Shown here: positions 17,528 to 27,291 of the stretch, piece after piece
Layout of the letters: the number at the start of each line of letters is the position of its first letter
Numbering within the stretch: position 1 is the first letter of the stretch
Assembly (NCBI GenBank): GCA_023426435.1
Contig: JAFAAS010000197.1
Coordinates: 1 to 64,000, forward strand
DNA length: 64,000 bases
DNA from: Verrucomicrobiota bacterium
GTDB taxonomy: Bacteria > Verrucomicrobiota > Verrucomicrobiia > Opitutales > Opitutaceae
Reading direction: 5' to 3'
Notes under the pieces: model-generated
What the model saw: the letters and a program-made list of their open reading frames with translations, nothing else
Databases searched by the model: none
What the model was told of the DNA's origin: nothing
Made by a program: the position numbers and the translations under genes

Positions 17528-19846
17528 ATGAAGTCGATTCCACGCGTCACCTTGGCCAGCGCCGCTCTCCTTGCGCCGGCCTTTCTTCTCGCCCAAACGG
17601 CGGCCGAATCCGCCCAGCCGTCCGAGCCGGTTTATGAACTCCCGGCCTTCAACGTCACCACTTCGCAGGACCGCGGCTACCGCGCCGGCAACTCCGTCTC
17701 CGCCACGCGCATTGATACGCCGATCAAGAACCTCCCCTTCTCGGTCAACGCCTTCACGGAGCAATTCATCACCGACATCGGCGCGCGTTCCCTCGAGGAC
17801 ATCCTCAATTTCGCCCCCGGCGTGACCAATGCCGGCCGCGAGTTCGGCACCGGCACAACCAAGGTCAACGTGCGCGGCTTCGAGAGCGATCCCCAGCGCA
17901 ACGGCTTTCCGTCCTCCGGCTATATCGACGCCGCCACGGTCGCGCGCGTCGAAGTCGTGAAGGGTCCGGCCTCGCTCCTCTACGGCCAGATCGCGCCCGG
18001 CGGCGTGGTGAACTACATTTCGAAGCGGCCGTTTGAGAAGAAGAGCTACGCGCTCAACCAAAGCGTCGGCAGCTACGGTTACCTGCGTTCCACGGTCGAT
18101 CTCAACCAGCCGCTCGTCGACGACAAGGTCCTCGTGCGCTTCAACGGCGTCTGGGAAAACGGTTTCGAGTGGGTCGACAAGGCCGAGTCGGAGACGACTG
18201 TGATCGCGCCGGTCGTGACGTGGAAAATCACGCCGAACTCCGCGCTGACGCTCGACTACCAGTGGTTCCGCCGTCGCGAAACCCCCGCGTTCATGCGGCA
18301 GAACGTGCGCGTCCCGGTCTCGAACGCGTCGCTCTATCCGACACCCGGCAACCCGACGCGCGCCCTCGCAGCGAGCGACTACTTCGGTCACTTCGCGCTC
18401 GACGACAACCGCTACAATCCCGCCAGCGCGCACGATTACCGCGACAGCGATTTCGAGAACTTCTTCGCGGAATACGCGGTCAAGTTCGCCAACTGGGACG
18501 TGCGCGCCGTGTTCACGTGGGACAAGGGCGTGACGCGCAGCTATCATCACGGCTACGGCGACGTCACCTCGAACGTGCCTTACGCGATGCTCGTCGCCGC
18601 TCTGAATGGCGACTACTCCTTCCGCAACGTCATGCAGACGCTCGACGGGCTCGTGAACGTTCCCCGCGACGGCGCCACCGCGCTGCGTCGCGCGCAGTTC
18701 ACCGAGCGCCGCAACCAGAACCGCACCTGGCAGCTCGAAGCCGCTGGCGACTACACGTTCGGCAGCGTGAACTGGAAACCGCTCCTCGGTGCAACCCACC
18801 AGACCGGAGTCGGTGTCATCGAGCAGCGCACGCTTCCCACCGCGCAATGGCCGGCCGCCTGGGATCTCCGCGATCGCAGCACGTGGACCGACACGTTCTT
18901 CCCGCTCTCGTCGATGCCCTTCAACACCCGCACCGCCGGACCGATCGAAAACACCGGCATCTACACCGCGCACACGCTTTCGTTCTTCGAAGATCGTCTG
19001 ATTGCCGTCGGCGGCCTGCGCTGGTCGAAGGCAGACTCGACGACGTTCAACCGGATCAACGGCTCACAGACGCCCGATTTCAGCACCGAGAAAACCACGC
19101 CGCAGCTCGGCGTCGGCTTCAAGCTGCGCCCCGATTGGCTGCTCTACGCGAGCTACAGCGAATCGTTCACCGCCGGCAATCGCCAGCTCCGCACCGCCGG
19201 CGTCTTCGACCGCAACGCCGAGCCGTTCATCGGCACCGGTTACGAACTCGGCACGAAGGTCGACTTCTTCGACGGCCGCCTCTCCGCGACCGTGGCCGGC
19301 TTCTGGCTCCAGCAGGACAACTACACGTTCACGCTCACGAGCATCAACCCGGTCACCGGACTCACTGGCATGACCGACCTCCAGGGCAACACCGTCGTCA
19401 GCGACGGCGTGGACCTCGACATCACCTGGTCGCCGCTCGACCACTGGCAGGTCTATCTCGGCGCGAGCTATGCGGACACTTACTACGACGTCATCCACTC
19501 GCCTGACGTCGCCTACCTTGTCGGCACCCAGCCGGAATCGACCGCGCGCGACCGTTACAGTCTCTGGACGCGTTACTCGTTCACCGGCGAAACGCTGAAG
19601 GGTTTCTGGATCGGCGGCGGTTTCAGCTACACCGGCAAGAAAGCGGAAATTTCGAACAACCCGTATCTATTCCTGCCCAACCAACTCATAGCGGACCTGA
19701 CGATCGGCTACGACTTCAAAGCCAACGGCGCGGACTGGAGCACATCGCTCGCGTGGAAAAACTTCACCGACGAAGACGAGATTCCCTCCGTCCGCAGCCG
19801 CGGCCTGCCCTCGCGCTTGATCTTCACGGCGGGGGTAAAGTTCTGA
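17528..19846 (+). CDS. TonB-dependent receptor, siderophore-receptor type
   Basis: Outer-membrane ligand-gated transporter, 772 aa from ATG 17528 (the frame opens earlier, but the signal peptide MKSIPRVTLASAALLAPAFL starts here). The plug domain is clear: PIKNLPFSVNAFTEQFITDI, then VEVVKGPASLLYGQIAPGG and VNYISKRP. The barrel ends with a terminal aromatic residue (LIFTAGVKF), as expected for BAM-dependent insertion. By domain type it matches siderophore receptors, but it heads an operon with a sugar-type MFS, GH130 and LacI gene, so here it more likely carries an oligosaccharide. Such re-use is widespread in Opitutaceae. Probable TonB box near the mature N terminus is not obvious. Confidence 0.9.
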   Translation: MKSIPRVTLASAALLAPAFLLAQTAAESAQPSEPVYELPAFNVTTSQDRGYRAGNSVSATRIDTPIKNLPFSVNAFTEQFITDIGARSLEDILNFAPGVTNAGREFGTGTTKVNVRGFESDPQRNGFPSSGYIDAATVARVEVVKGPASLLYGQIAPGGVVNYISKRPFEKKSYALNQSVGSYGYLRSTVDLNQPLVDDKVLVRFNGVWENGFEWVDKAESETTVIAPVVTWKITPNSALTLDYQWFRRRETPAFMRQNVRVPVSNASLYPTPGNPTRALAASDYFGHFALDDNRYNPASAHDYRDSDFENFFAEYAVKFANWDVRAVFTWDKGVTRSYHHGYGDVTSNVPYAMLVAALNGDYSFRNVMQTLDGLVNVPRDGATALRRAQFTERRNQNRTWQLEAAGDYTFGSVNWKPLLGATHQTGVGVIEQRTLPTAQWPAAWDLRDRSTWTDTFFPLSSMPFNTRTAGPIENTGIYTAHTLSFFEDRLIAVGGLRWSKADSTTFNRINGSQTPDFSTEKTTPQLGVGFKLRPDWLLYASYSESFTAGNRQLRTAGVFDRNAEPFIGTGYELGTKVDFFDGRLSATVAGFWLQQDNYTFTLTSINPVTGLTGMTDLQGNTVVSDGVDLDITWSPLDHWQVYLGASYADTYYDVIHSPDVAYLVGTQPESTARDRYSLWTRYSFTGETLKGFWIGGGFSYTGKKAEISNNPYLFLPNQLIADLTIGYDFKANGADWSTSLAWKNFTDEDEIPSVRSRGLPSRLIFTAGVKF

Positions 19847-19854
19847 CGAAATCG

Positions 19855-19877
19855 CCGCCCGCGAATGAAGCGGGCGG
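19855..19877 (+). terminator. Intercistronic hairpin after the TonB receptor gene
   Basis: Perfect 8-bp stem CCGCCCGC / GCGGGCGG with a 7-nt loop, 9 bp after the receptor stop. No T tract follows, so it is more likely an mRNA-stabilising or attenuating stem that would lower expression of the downstream MFS-GH130 genes relative to the receptor. Confidence 0.5.
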
Positions 19878-19922
19878 TGCTCGGGCTCTCCCGCGAGAGA
19901 CAGCCATTCAAGTCTCCACGTT

Positions 19923-21197
19923 TTGAATACAACAGAGCGCACTCAAGAGGTCCCGCCATCCGCGCATCGCATTCCGCTGCGCGCGTGGGTGCTGCTCGGC
20001 TTGGTCGCCGTGGCGGCGGTGCTCTTCATGGTCGACCGGCAGGTGTTGTCGCTGCTCAAGACGACGCTGCGCGACGAACTCGGTCTGACCGACGTGCAGT
20101 ATGGGTGGCTGATCACGGCCTTCATGGTGCCCTACACTGTGATGTATCTCTTCACCGGCGGTTGGATCGACCGCTGGGGAACGCGCACGATGTCGCTCGT
20201 GTTCATCGGCGCGATGTCGCTCGCGACCGTTCTCACGGGGATGTCGCGGGGCTTCACCGATCTGTTTCTTTGCCGCGTGCTCCTCGGCGTAGCGGAAGCG
20301 GGCATCATCCCCGCGAGCATTCTGTTCGTCGTGTTGTGGTTTCCCAAGGAGCGCCGCGCCACGGCCGTCGCGATCAAGTCGCCGCTAGCCGTTTTCGGCA
20401 CGGTATCGACCCCGCCGCTCGTCGCCTGGATCACGCTCGAGTTCGGTTGGCGCACGGCCTTCGTCGTCCCCGGCGTAATCGGCCTCCTCGTCGCCGCCGG
20501 CTGGTGGACGCTTGATCGCAATCCGCCGGATTACGGCGAGCCGAAGCCCGCTCCGGCCACGCCCGGCACGAAACGCCTCGGCGCGTTCGGTCTGCTGCTG
20601 CGCAACCGTCGCCTCTGGCCGTTGCTCGCGGTTCGCGTGATCAGCGATCCGCTCTGGTTTTTTCTGCTCTACTGGCACGCGCCGTTTTTGCAGGAGCAAC
20701 TCGGTTTCTCGCTCGCGCAGGTCGGACAATGGGCGTGGATCCTGCCGCTCTGCGGAGCGCTCGGGAATCTGCTCACCGGACTCGTCTCCGACAAACTCGT
20801 CGCGCGCGGAGTATCGTTGTGGCGCGCGCGGACTTTGCCGCTGCTGGGCGCGACGGTGCTCGCACCGCTGGCCGCCTTGCTCCCGCTGGCTCACACGGCG
20901 GGCGTCGCGATCACGCTGATGGCGTTGCTCTACATCCTGTGCAACGCGTGGATCTTCCTGAGCAACGTCTTCGTTGCCGACCTCGTGCCGCGCGAGAACG
21001 TCGCGACGGCCGTCGGCCTGCTCAGCGCGATGGGCGGCGCGACGTCGGCGCTATTCAATCTCGGCGCGGGCTGGATGGTCACCTTCGCCGGTTATGCGCC
21101 GTTGTTCTGGATCGGCGCGCTGCTGCACCCGGTCGCCGCCATCGTGCTGTGGCGGGCCTACGGTCGGAAAACGTCGGAGACGCCAGTCGCCGCATGA
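19923..21197 (+). CDS. MFS transporter, ExuT/anion-cation symporter type
   Basis: Inner-membrane major facilitator with about 12 membrane helices, 424 aa. The sequence VDRQVLSLLKTTLRDELGLT and QYGWLITAFMVPYTVMYLF resembles hexuronate/sugar-acid porters of the anion:cation symporter branch; the family signature GWIDRWGTR lies between helices 2 and 3. The start given is TTG 19923, because no in-frame ATG precedes the first helix; the ribosome binding site is weak. The stop overlaps the next ATG (ATGA). It would import what the receptor brings into the periplasm. Confidence 0.85.
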   Translation: MNTTERTQEVPPSAHRIPLRAWVLLGLVAVAAVLFMVDRQVLSLLKTTLRDELGLTDVQYGWLITAFMVPYTVMYLFTGGWIDRWGTRTMSLVFIGAMSLATVLTGMSRGFTDLFLCRVLLGVAEAGIIPASILFVVLWFPKERRATAVAIKSPLAVFGTVSTPPLVAWITLEFGWRTAFVVPGVIGLLVAAGWWTLDRNPPDYGEPKPAPATPGTKRLGAFGLLLRNRRLWPLLAVRVISDPLWFFLLYWHAPFLQEQLGFSLAQVGQWAWILPLCGALGNLLTGLVSDKLVARGVSLWRARTLPLLGATVLAPLAALLPLAHTAGVAITLMALLYILCNAWIFLSNVFVADLVPRENVATAVGLLSAMGGATSALFNLGAGWMVTFAGYAPLFWIGALLHPVAAIVLWRAYGRKTSETPVAA

Positions 21198-21805
21198 ACG
21201 CGCGTCTGCACGAGGGTTTCGCCGCGCCCGACGCGTGCGTCGTTTTTTACGGCACGAGTCTGACCCGCGCAGGCGGCTGGGTGGAGATCATCGGCGCGGA
21301 ACTGCGCGCCCGTTACCCGGCCCTGCGGATCGTCAATGCGGCCGAGAGTGGACAGCACTCGCGCTGGGGACGGGAACATTTCGCCGAGCGGGTTCTCACC
21401 CAACGAGCGACAGCGGTGTTTCTCGAATTCGCGATCAACGACGCGGTCGCGCGCTTCGCGCTGAGCCTCGCGGAGGCGCGCGCAAATCTCGCGGCGATGC
21501 TCGACGCGCTCGCCGCGCAACACCCGCGCTGCGTCGCCGTGCTGCAGATCATGAATCCCGTGATCGACCGGCCACAGGGGCACGATGGTCATCGCCCGCA
21601 CCTCGCGGCCTACGAACAAACCTGGCGCGACGTCGCGCGAGAGCGCGGCCTTATGCTCGTGGATCACGCGCCCGCGTGGGCGGAGTTGCTCGCCCGCGGC
21701 GAGAACGAGTTCCGCCGCTACGTGCCCGACGGGTTGCATCCGAACGCTGCCGGCTACGCCGCATTCATGCTGCCGGCCCTGCGCCGCGCGCTCTCTCTTT
21801 CATGA
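21194..21805 (+). CDS. SGNH/GDSL family hydrolase
   Basis: A 203-aa cytosolic esterase-like protein without signal peptide. Block I reads FYGTSLT (Ser22 as nucleophile, GTSL in place of GDSL), block III contains the IND motif (Asn82), and block V is DGLHPNAAG (Asp179, His182). Block II glycine lies in NAAESGQHSRWG. Likely a carbohydrate O-acetyl esterase acting on imported sugars, given its place between transporter and GH130 (inference). Both ends overlap its neighbours by four bases (ATGA), so it is translationally coupled in the operon. Confidence 0.82.
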   Translation: MNARLHEGFAAPDACVVFYGTSLTRAGGWVEIIGAELRARYPALRIVNAAESGQHSRWGREHFAERVLTQRATAVFLEFAINDAVARFALSLAEARANLAAMLDALAAQHPRCVAVLQIMNPVIDRPQGHDGHRPHLAAYEQTWRDVARERGLMLVDHAPAWAELLARGENEFRRYVPDGLHPNAAGYAAFMLPALRRALSLS

Positions 21806-23391
21806 ATTCTCCTGGCTACTACCATCCGGCCAAGCCGGTGGCTCCCGACGAAGCGCCGCGCGCGGCCGATCTCTGCATCTACGGCGCCAACGCCGCGGGC
21901 ATCATGGCCGCCGTGCAGGCGCGCCGGCTCGGGCTGAGCGTCGCGCTGCTCGATCCTTCCGCGCAGATCGGCGGGCTCACGACGGGCGGCTTGAGTTTCA
22001 CGGATCTCGGCAACGCCGATGCGATCGGCGGACTCGCGCGCGAATTTTATCGCCGCGTCGGCGCGCATTACGGCGCCGAGATCGAATGGGCATTCGAGCC
22101 GCATGTGGCGAAGAACGTGTTGGAAGAATTTCTGCGCGAAGCCGGCGTCGTCGCCGAAAGCGGTCACTATGTGGCCGCCGTGAAAACGGAGCGCGATCGC
22201 ATGGGCGCGCCGCGGATCGCCGAACTCACGACGACGAGCGGACTGCGCGTGCGCGCGGCGTATTTCATCGATTGCAGCTACGAGGGTGACCTCATGGCCG
22301 CAGCGGGCGTTACGTTCACGTGCGGCCGCGAAGCCCGCTCGACTTACAACGAGGTCTTCAACGGGCAGCAGATTCACGCGAGCCATCAGTTCGCGATGCC
22401 GATCGATCCTTACGTGAAACCCGGCGAGCCGCGCAGCGGCTTGCTGCCGGGCATCGACGCCGACGACTCGTTCGTTCCCGGCTCGGGGGATCATCGCGTG
22501 CAGGCCTATAATTTCCGCGTCTGCATGACGAAGAATCCGGCCAACCGCGTGCCTTTTCCGCAGCCCGCCGGTTATCGTCGCGAAGATTACGAACTGCTCG
22601 CGCGGGTGCTCGCCGCGGGCTGGAGCGAAGTGTTTCAGAAATTCGACCGCATCCGTGGTGAAAAGACGGATACGAACAACCACGGGCCGGTCTCGACCGA
22701 TTTCATCGGCCAGAACTGGGCCTGGCCGACCGCGGACTACGCGACGCGCGAGAAGATCTTTCAGGCTCACGTCACCTATCAGCAGGGCTACCACTGGTTC
22801 ATGGCGAACGATCCGGCCGTGCCGGCGCGTATCCGGTCCGCATATGCGGAGTGGGGACTCGCCGCGGATGAATTCGCTTCGACGGACCACTGGCCGCATC
22901 AGCTTTATGTGCGCGAGGCGCGGCGGCTCGTCGGCGAGATCGTGATGACGTCCGCGCACTGCCTTTCGCGCGAAGCGGTGACCGATGTGATCGGCCTCGG
23001 TGCCTACCAGATGGACTCGCACAATTGTCGCCGGCTCGTGCACGCCGGCAGCGTGCTGAACGAGGGCGACGTGCAGGTGAAACTGCCGAAGCCCTACGGC
23101 ATCAGTTATCGCGCAATCGTGCCGCGCGCGGGCGAGTGCGCGAACCTCTTCGTGCCGGTCTGCGCAAGCGCGTCCCACATCGCTTACGGCAGCATCCGCA
23201 TGGAGCCGGTGTTCATGACGCTCGCGCAGTCCGCCGCAATCGCCGCGTCCGTCGCGTTGCAGCGCGAGCGCTGCGCCGTCCAAGCCGTGCCCTACGCGGA
23301 ACTGAAGCCGCTGCTCGAGCGCGCCGGTCAGATCGTGTCCTGGGATCCCACGCGTCTGAACGGACTTACGGGCAATCCACCGAAGGAGTGA
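21802..23391 (+). CDS. FAD-dependent oxidoreductase (FAD_oxidored family)
   Basis: A 529-aa flavoprotein. The N-terminal nucleotide-binding motif is LCIYGANAAGIMAAVQA (residues 24-40), followed by AQIGGLTTGGLSFTDLGN, the signature of the FAD_oxidored family (PF12831 type). Further blocks are YFIDCSYEGDLMAAAGV and the C-terminal ASHIAYGSIRMEPVFMTLAQ. Members are common in Verrucomicrobia and Planctomycetes polysaccharide-use loci; the reaction is usually unknown. It starts at ATG 21802 overlapping the SGNH stop and ends five bases before GH130. Confidence 0.85.
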   Translation: MNSPGYYHPAKPVAPDEAPRAADLCIYGANAAGIMAAVQARRLGLSVALLDPSAQIGGLTTGGLSFTDLGNADAIGGLAREFYRRVGAHYGAEIEWAFEPHVAKNVLEEFLREAGVVAESGHYVAAVKTERDRMGAPRIAELTTTSGLRVRAAYFIDCSYEGDLMAAAGVTFTCGREARSTYNEVFNGQQIHASHQFAMPIDPYVKPGEPRSGLLPGIDADDSFVPGSGDHRVQAYNFRVCMTKNPANRVPFPQPAGYRREDYELLARVLAAGWSEVFQKFDRIRGEKTDTNNHGPVSTDFIGQNWAWPTADYATREKIFQAHVTYQQGYHWFMANDPAVPARIRSAYAEWGLAADEFASTDHWPHQLYVREARRLVGEIVMTSAHCLSREAVTDVIGLGAYQMDSHNCRRLVHAGSVLNEGDVQVKLPKPYGISYRAIVPRAGECANLFVPVCASASHIAYGSIRMEPVFMTLAQSAAIAASVALQRERCAVQAVPYAELKPLLERAGQIVSWDPTRLNGLTGNPPKE

Positions 23392-23395
23392 TGTC

Positions 23396-24397
23396 ATGCT
23401 CACGCGCCATCCTGCCAATCCCATCTTGCAGCACACGGATTGTCCGTTTCCCGCCACGACGGTCTTCAACGCCGGCGTCGCGCGTTTCGCCGGACGCTAC
23501 GTGATGCTTTTCCGCAACGATTACGGTCGTTGGGGCGACGAGAAGTTCGACGGCACCAATCTCGGCTTTGCCACGAGCGTCGACGGCGTGAAGTGGGTCG
23601 TGCAACCGCGCCCCGCGCTCGACGAGGAGCGCGCGAGAGACGGTCTCGCGCACCTCTATCCCGCGCGCTTCGGTCGCGAGTTCATCAAGCGAATCTACGA
23701 TCCGCGCATCACGGTGATCGACGGGCGCGCGTTGCTCTGTTTCGCCGCGGACACCGCGCATGGCATCTGCGGGGTAATCGCCGAAACGGACGACTTTGAG
23801 CGCTATCGTTTCATCAGTCTGTCGGCGCCGGACAATCGCAACATGGTGCTTTTCCCTGAGCGGATCGGCGGCGAGTTCGTGCGGCTCGAACGGCCGCTTC
23901 CGGTTTACATGCGCGCGAATCCCGAGGCGTTTCCGCTCTGGCTTAGCCGCTCCGCGGATTTGCGCTACTGGGGTGCGCAACGTCCGGTGCTCGGCGCGGA
24001 CGACGTTCCGTATGCGAACAGCAAGATCGGTCCCGCCGCGCCGCCGGTGCGCACGCGCGCCGGGTGGCTGACGCCGATTCACGCCGTCCGGAAAGACGAG
24101 ACGCGGCGGCTGAAAGGCTGGGAAGCGCGAGGCTGGTTCAAGACTTACTACGCCGGGCTCGCCTTGCTGGATCTCGAGGATCCGTCGCGCGTCGTGGGCT
24201 TGATGCGCGAGCCCTTGCTCGCGCCCGAAGCGCCATATGAACAGGACGGTTTTCGCGGCAGCGTGATCTTTCCCTGCGGTCTAATCCTGGACGAATCGTC
24301 CGGCGAGGTCCGCCTCTACTACGGCGCCGCCGACACCAGCGTGGCTTTCGCCACAGGTAACGTCGACGACCTCATCGCCGCCTGCGCGCCGCTCTGA
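23396..24397 (+). CDS. Glycoside hydrolase/phosphorylase family 130 protein
   Basis: A 333-aa five-bladed beta-propeller enzyme, typically a beta-mannoside phosphorylase or beta-1,2-mannosidase. Family landmarks are NPIL near the N terminus, FNAGVARF, YDPRITVIDG, the KIGPAAPPVRTRAGWLTPIH block and the C-terminal LYYGAADTSVAFATG. No signal peptide, so it should cleave or phosphorolyse imported disaccharides in the cytosol. A good ribosome binding site (AAGGAG) lies 7 nt before ATG 23396. Last gene of the LacI-linked operon. Whether it is a phosphorylase or a hydrolase cannot be decided here. Confidence 0.88.
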   Translation: MLTRHPANPILQHTDCPFPATTVFNAGVARFAGRYVMLFRNDYGRWGDEKFDGTNLGFATSVDGVKWVVQPRPALDEERARDGLAHLYPARFGREFIKRIYDPRITVIDGRALLCFAADTAHGICGVIAETDDFERYRFISLSAPDNRNMVLFPERIGGEFVRLERPLPVYMRANPEAFPLWLSRSADLRYWGAQRPVLGADDVPYANSKIGPAAPPVRTRAGWLTPIHAVRKDETRRLKGWEARGWFKTYYAGLALLDLEDPSRVVGLMREPLLAPEAPYEQDGFRGSVIFPCGLILDESSGEVRLYYGAADTSVAFATGNVDDLIAACAPL

Positions 24398-24440
24398 TCG
24401 CCAGTCACACGCCACCAGCTTCACCGGAGAGTCCCGCACG

Positions 24441-25493
24441 ATGAAAAACCATCTCTCGCTGGCATGGGTGGCCGCGCTGTTGCTGTTCGCCGGCGGCGCG
24501 ACGTGGATCTGCCTTCGAACTCTCTCAGACGCTGGAGCTACGCACTCCGCGAGCGTGACGGAGTCGGCAACTGAATTCCGCGAGCGGTCATCGGTGATTT
24601 GGGATGAACGACGTCTCACTGAATTGAGCGGGCGCGATCCGTTGAAGGCCGTCGTGCTCTCCCAGGAGTTGGCCAATGCGGCCGAGCGTCAGCGAATTCT
24701 GATCGCCGCATTGGAAGCTCTCCGCCACAGCGATCCGGCACTCGCGGCGGAAATCGTCGCCGGACTTCCCGCGGGAGATTTTCAACAGATCGCCGCGGGC
24801 CAGGTGGCGACGGCCTTCGCAGGCGTCGATCCGGTCGGGGCGTTCTCGTGGGCCCAAGCCTTGGCCGACGACCACACGCGACTTCGCGCCGTCCGGGAAG
24901 TTGCGGCCGTTTGGGCGGAGACCGATCCACAGGCCGCAGCGGTTTCGGTCGCGACGCTCGATTCCGAGCGAGAAAAGCAATTGGGCGCTCTCGCCGTCGC
25001 CACAGTATGGATACGAAACGATCCACGGGCTGCGCTCGCGTGGGCGGGAACATTGGAACCGCTCGACGCTCGCGCGTTGGTCTCGGGCAGTGCCGTCCAG
25101 ACTTGGGCCGAGCGAGATGCTCCCGCCGCGATGGAGTGGTTGGCGAACCAGTCGGCGGATTTTCACTCCGTGATCGATCCAGACACCCGTCTGGGAATCA
25201 TCGGCAAATGGGCGGTTCAGGATCCCGAGGGCGCGCGTGAGTTCGTCAGCAAAATGACGCCCGACGAAAAACAGGCGCAGGCCGTTGCCATCGTCGCCGA
25301 TCAATTGGCGAAAAATGACCCCGTCGCGACGATGCAATGGGCGCTGACTCTGCCTCGGGAGGCGGTGAGCAACGGTGCCTTTTCGGCGGCCTTTCGGCAA
25401 TGGCGCGAAGCCGCTCCCGAGCGCGCCGAGGCTTGGTTAACGGCCGCGAATCTGACCGCGGAAGAAAAGTTGCGGCTCGTCAATTACCCCTAA
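24441..25493 (+). CDS. Secreted or anchored helical-repeat protein
   Basis: A 350-aa protein with an N-terminal signal anchor (LAWVAALLLFAGGATWICL, residues 7-25). The rest is a solenoid of about 33-residue helical repeats, each marked by a DPxAAxxW-like step: DPVGAFSWAQAL, DPQAAAVSVATL, DPRAALAWAGTL, APAAMEWLANQ, DPEGAREFVSKM, DPVATMQWALTL. Such repeat proteins are frequent and little studied in Verrucomicrobia; they probably bind proteins or surfaces. Its distance from GH130 (43 bp) allows co-transcription, but codon use here is less biased than in GH130. Function unknown. Confidence 0.7.
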   Translation: MKNHLSLAWVAALLLFAGGATWICLRTLSDAGATHSASVTESATEFRERSSVIWDERRLTELSGRDPLKAVVLSQELANAAERQRILIAALEALRHSDPALAAEIVAGLPAGDFQQIAAGQVATAFAGVDPVGAFSWAQALADDHTRLRAVREVAAVWAETDPQAAAVSVATLDSEREKQLGALAVATVWIRNDPRAALAWAGTLEPLDARALVSGSAVQTWAERDAPAAMEWLANQSADFHSVIDPDTRLGIIGKWAVQDPEGAREFVSKMTPDEKQAQAVAIVADQLAKNDPVATMQWALTLPREAVSNGAFSAAFRQWREAAPERAEAWLTAANLTAEEKLRLVNYP

Positions 25494-25572
25494 GTCCCGA
25501 GCGCCGAAAACGTCGGCCAGAGACATCAAATTAGCTCGGTCAACTCCTGTCCGGGCTTCTTCCACAAATACC

Positions 25573-27153
25573 ATGAAACTACCCCCTGCATCCCCTCGCG
25601 CGCGGCTCGCTGCTGCGTTTGCTGTGCTCCTTGCGTTCGCGTCGTCTTTGTCCGCGGTCATCGAAAGACACCCCTTGCCCCCGATTGCCGAATATGCGGC
25701 GTCCTCCACCTACGCGCTGACGGTCGACGGCCTCAACGTGCAGGTCACCAGTTTCGGGGGCGGATATGATTACGCGCATTTCACGCGGGTTTCCGGCTCG
25801 ATGAATCTCCAGGTGAAGACGCTCTACGGATCGATCAGCCAGTGGGCCATCACTCCGGCCAAGCTCCCGATCTCCGCCACCGTGAGCGGCAACACGATGA
25901 ACTTCACGTTGAACAGCGAGCACTACCTGATCATCGCCACCGATGGACGCCGACTCGTGATCGCCATCGATCCGCCTTACACGAAACCCGCCAGCTCCGG
26001 AGCCGGGATCCGGAACGTCGTCACCCAATACGGCGCCAACAATCAAGGTGGCGGCTGGGCCACGGCAGCCATCCAGGCGGCGATCGACGATACCCATAAT
26101 GCCGGCGGCGGGATCGTGTATGTGCCGGCGGGACGTTACTACGTCGGCAATCTCACGCTGAAAAGCAATGTGCACATGTTCATGGAGGGCGGCGCGGTTT
26201 TCCGCTTTCATGGAACAGCCGCCAACTACACGCACGATGCCTTCAAGACTTCCCAAAATCGCTGGCTCACCTGGTGGATCAAAACCACCGCAGGGTCCAC
26301 CAATGTGAAGATCTACGGACGCGGCACGCTGGATGCGAATGCGACCAACACGATCGGGGCCAACAATTTTGCCTGCAACGTCGTTGTCCCGCTGGGCACC
26401 TCCAATTTCACCATGGAGGGCATCGTCGTGCGTGATGCCGGCACGTGGTCCGTCATCCCCGCTCGCTCGAATGATTGCACCTTCCGGAACGTCAAAATGT
26501 TCAATTCGGTGATCAACAGCATGACGGAAAACGACGGCATCGATATCAACGAATGCCAACGCATCGTCATCGATCGCTGCATCGCGATCGCTCACGACGA
26601 TTCGTTCAGCACCAAGACCTGGGCCGGCACCGGGATCACGGTGAACTGGCCGGGCAACCCGGAGCCGGTCGACGACGTGCTGTTCACGAACTGCGTCGCT
26701 TGGTCCGACTACTACGCCTACAAGATCGGTGAAGGCACCAACCAGCCCCAAAACAACGTGCGTTTCGTCAACAACGTCGTCTTCGATTGCGCCGTCGGCA
26801 TCGGCATCAGCGCCAAATGGGGCAGCGCCCCCGTCACGAACACACGTTTCGAAGGCATCGATATCGAACGGGTCAACGGGAACTCTTGGGGCAACTCGGC
26901 TTGGTGGCACGGGTGGATCCAGAATGTGGACGGCACCGGCGGAGCGACCATCACCGGCGTCTATATCAAGAACATCAAGGTCCGCGATGCGGGGAACACC
27001 GCGGCCGCGTTGGAGGGCCTCAATTCAACAAGTCGCATCGATACCGTAACCTTCGAGAATGTAGTCATGCCCGGACAATCCACCCGGGCGACCACGCTCG
27101 CACAGATGAACGTCACCTCCGTCCAATTCGCGACGAACATCACCGTTCGTTAG
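25573..27153 (+). CDS. Secreted right-handed beta-helix glycosidase (GH28/GH49-like)
   Basis: A 526-aa protein with a signal peptide (RARLAAAFAVLLAFASSLSA). An N-terminal beta-rich domain (about 30-145) precedes a right-handed beta-helix that begins QYGANNQGGGWATAAIQAAI and YVPAGRYYVGNLTLKSNVH. Candidate catalytic residues match the GH28 layout: NDGID (320-324) and HDDS (341-344). The N-terminal beta-sandwich plus helix also fits GH49 dextranase-like enzymes. It is probably a secreted polysaccharide endo-hydrolase. Codon use is less C-biased than in the neighbours, hinting at acquisition. A strong terminator follows. Confidence 0.75.
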   Translation: MKLPPASPRARLAAAFAVLLAFASSLSAVIERHPLPPIAEYAASSTYALTVDGLNVQVTSFGGGYDYAHFTRVSGSMNLQVKTLYGSISQWAITPAKLPISATVSGNTMNFTLNSEHYLIIATDGRRLVIAIDPPYTKPASSGAGIRNVVTQYGANNQGGGWATAAIQAAIDDTHNAGGGIVYVPAGRYYVGNLTLKSNVHMFMEGGAVFRFHGTAANYTHDAFKTSQNRWLTWWIKTTAGSTNVKIYGRGTLDANATNTIGANNFACNVVVPLGTSNFTMEGIVVRDAGTWSVIPARSNDCTFRNVKMFNSVINSMTENDGIDINECQRIVIDRCIAIAHDDSFSTKTWAGTGITVNWPGNPEPVDDVLFTNCVAWSDYYAYKIGEGTNQPQNNVRFVNNVVFDCAVGIGISAKWGSAPVTNTRFEGIDIERVNGNSWGNSAWWHGWIQNVDGTGGATITGVYIKNIKVRDAGNTAAALEGLNSTSRIDTVTFENVVMPGQSTRATTLAQMNVTSVQFATNITVR

Positions 27154-27168
27154 CGATCCGAACCGACA

Positions 27169-27205
27169 GCTCGCGCGCCTCCGCTCCGGCGCGCGAGCGC
27201 TCTTT
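27169..27205 (+). terminator. Intrinsic terminator after the beta-helix gene
   Basis: Perfect 11-bp stem GCTCGCGCGCC / GGCGCGCGAGC (27169-27179 and 27188-27198) with an 8-nt loop, followed by GCTCTTT. It lies 16 bp after the stop codon. Confidence 0.75.
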
Positions 27206-27291
27206 CCCGCTTCATTGAGCGCTGCCGGCGCACGCAGCAATGGCACACGACATTGGACGCCGCGCTCATTCGCTGTAGCGTGCCGGTTTCG

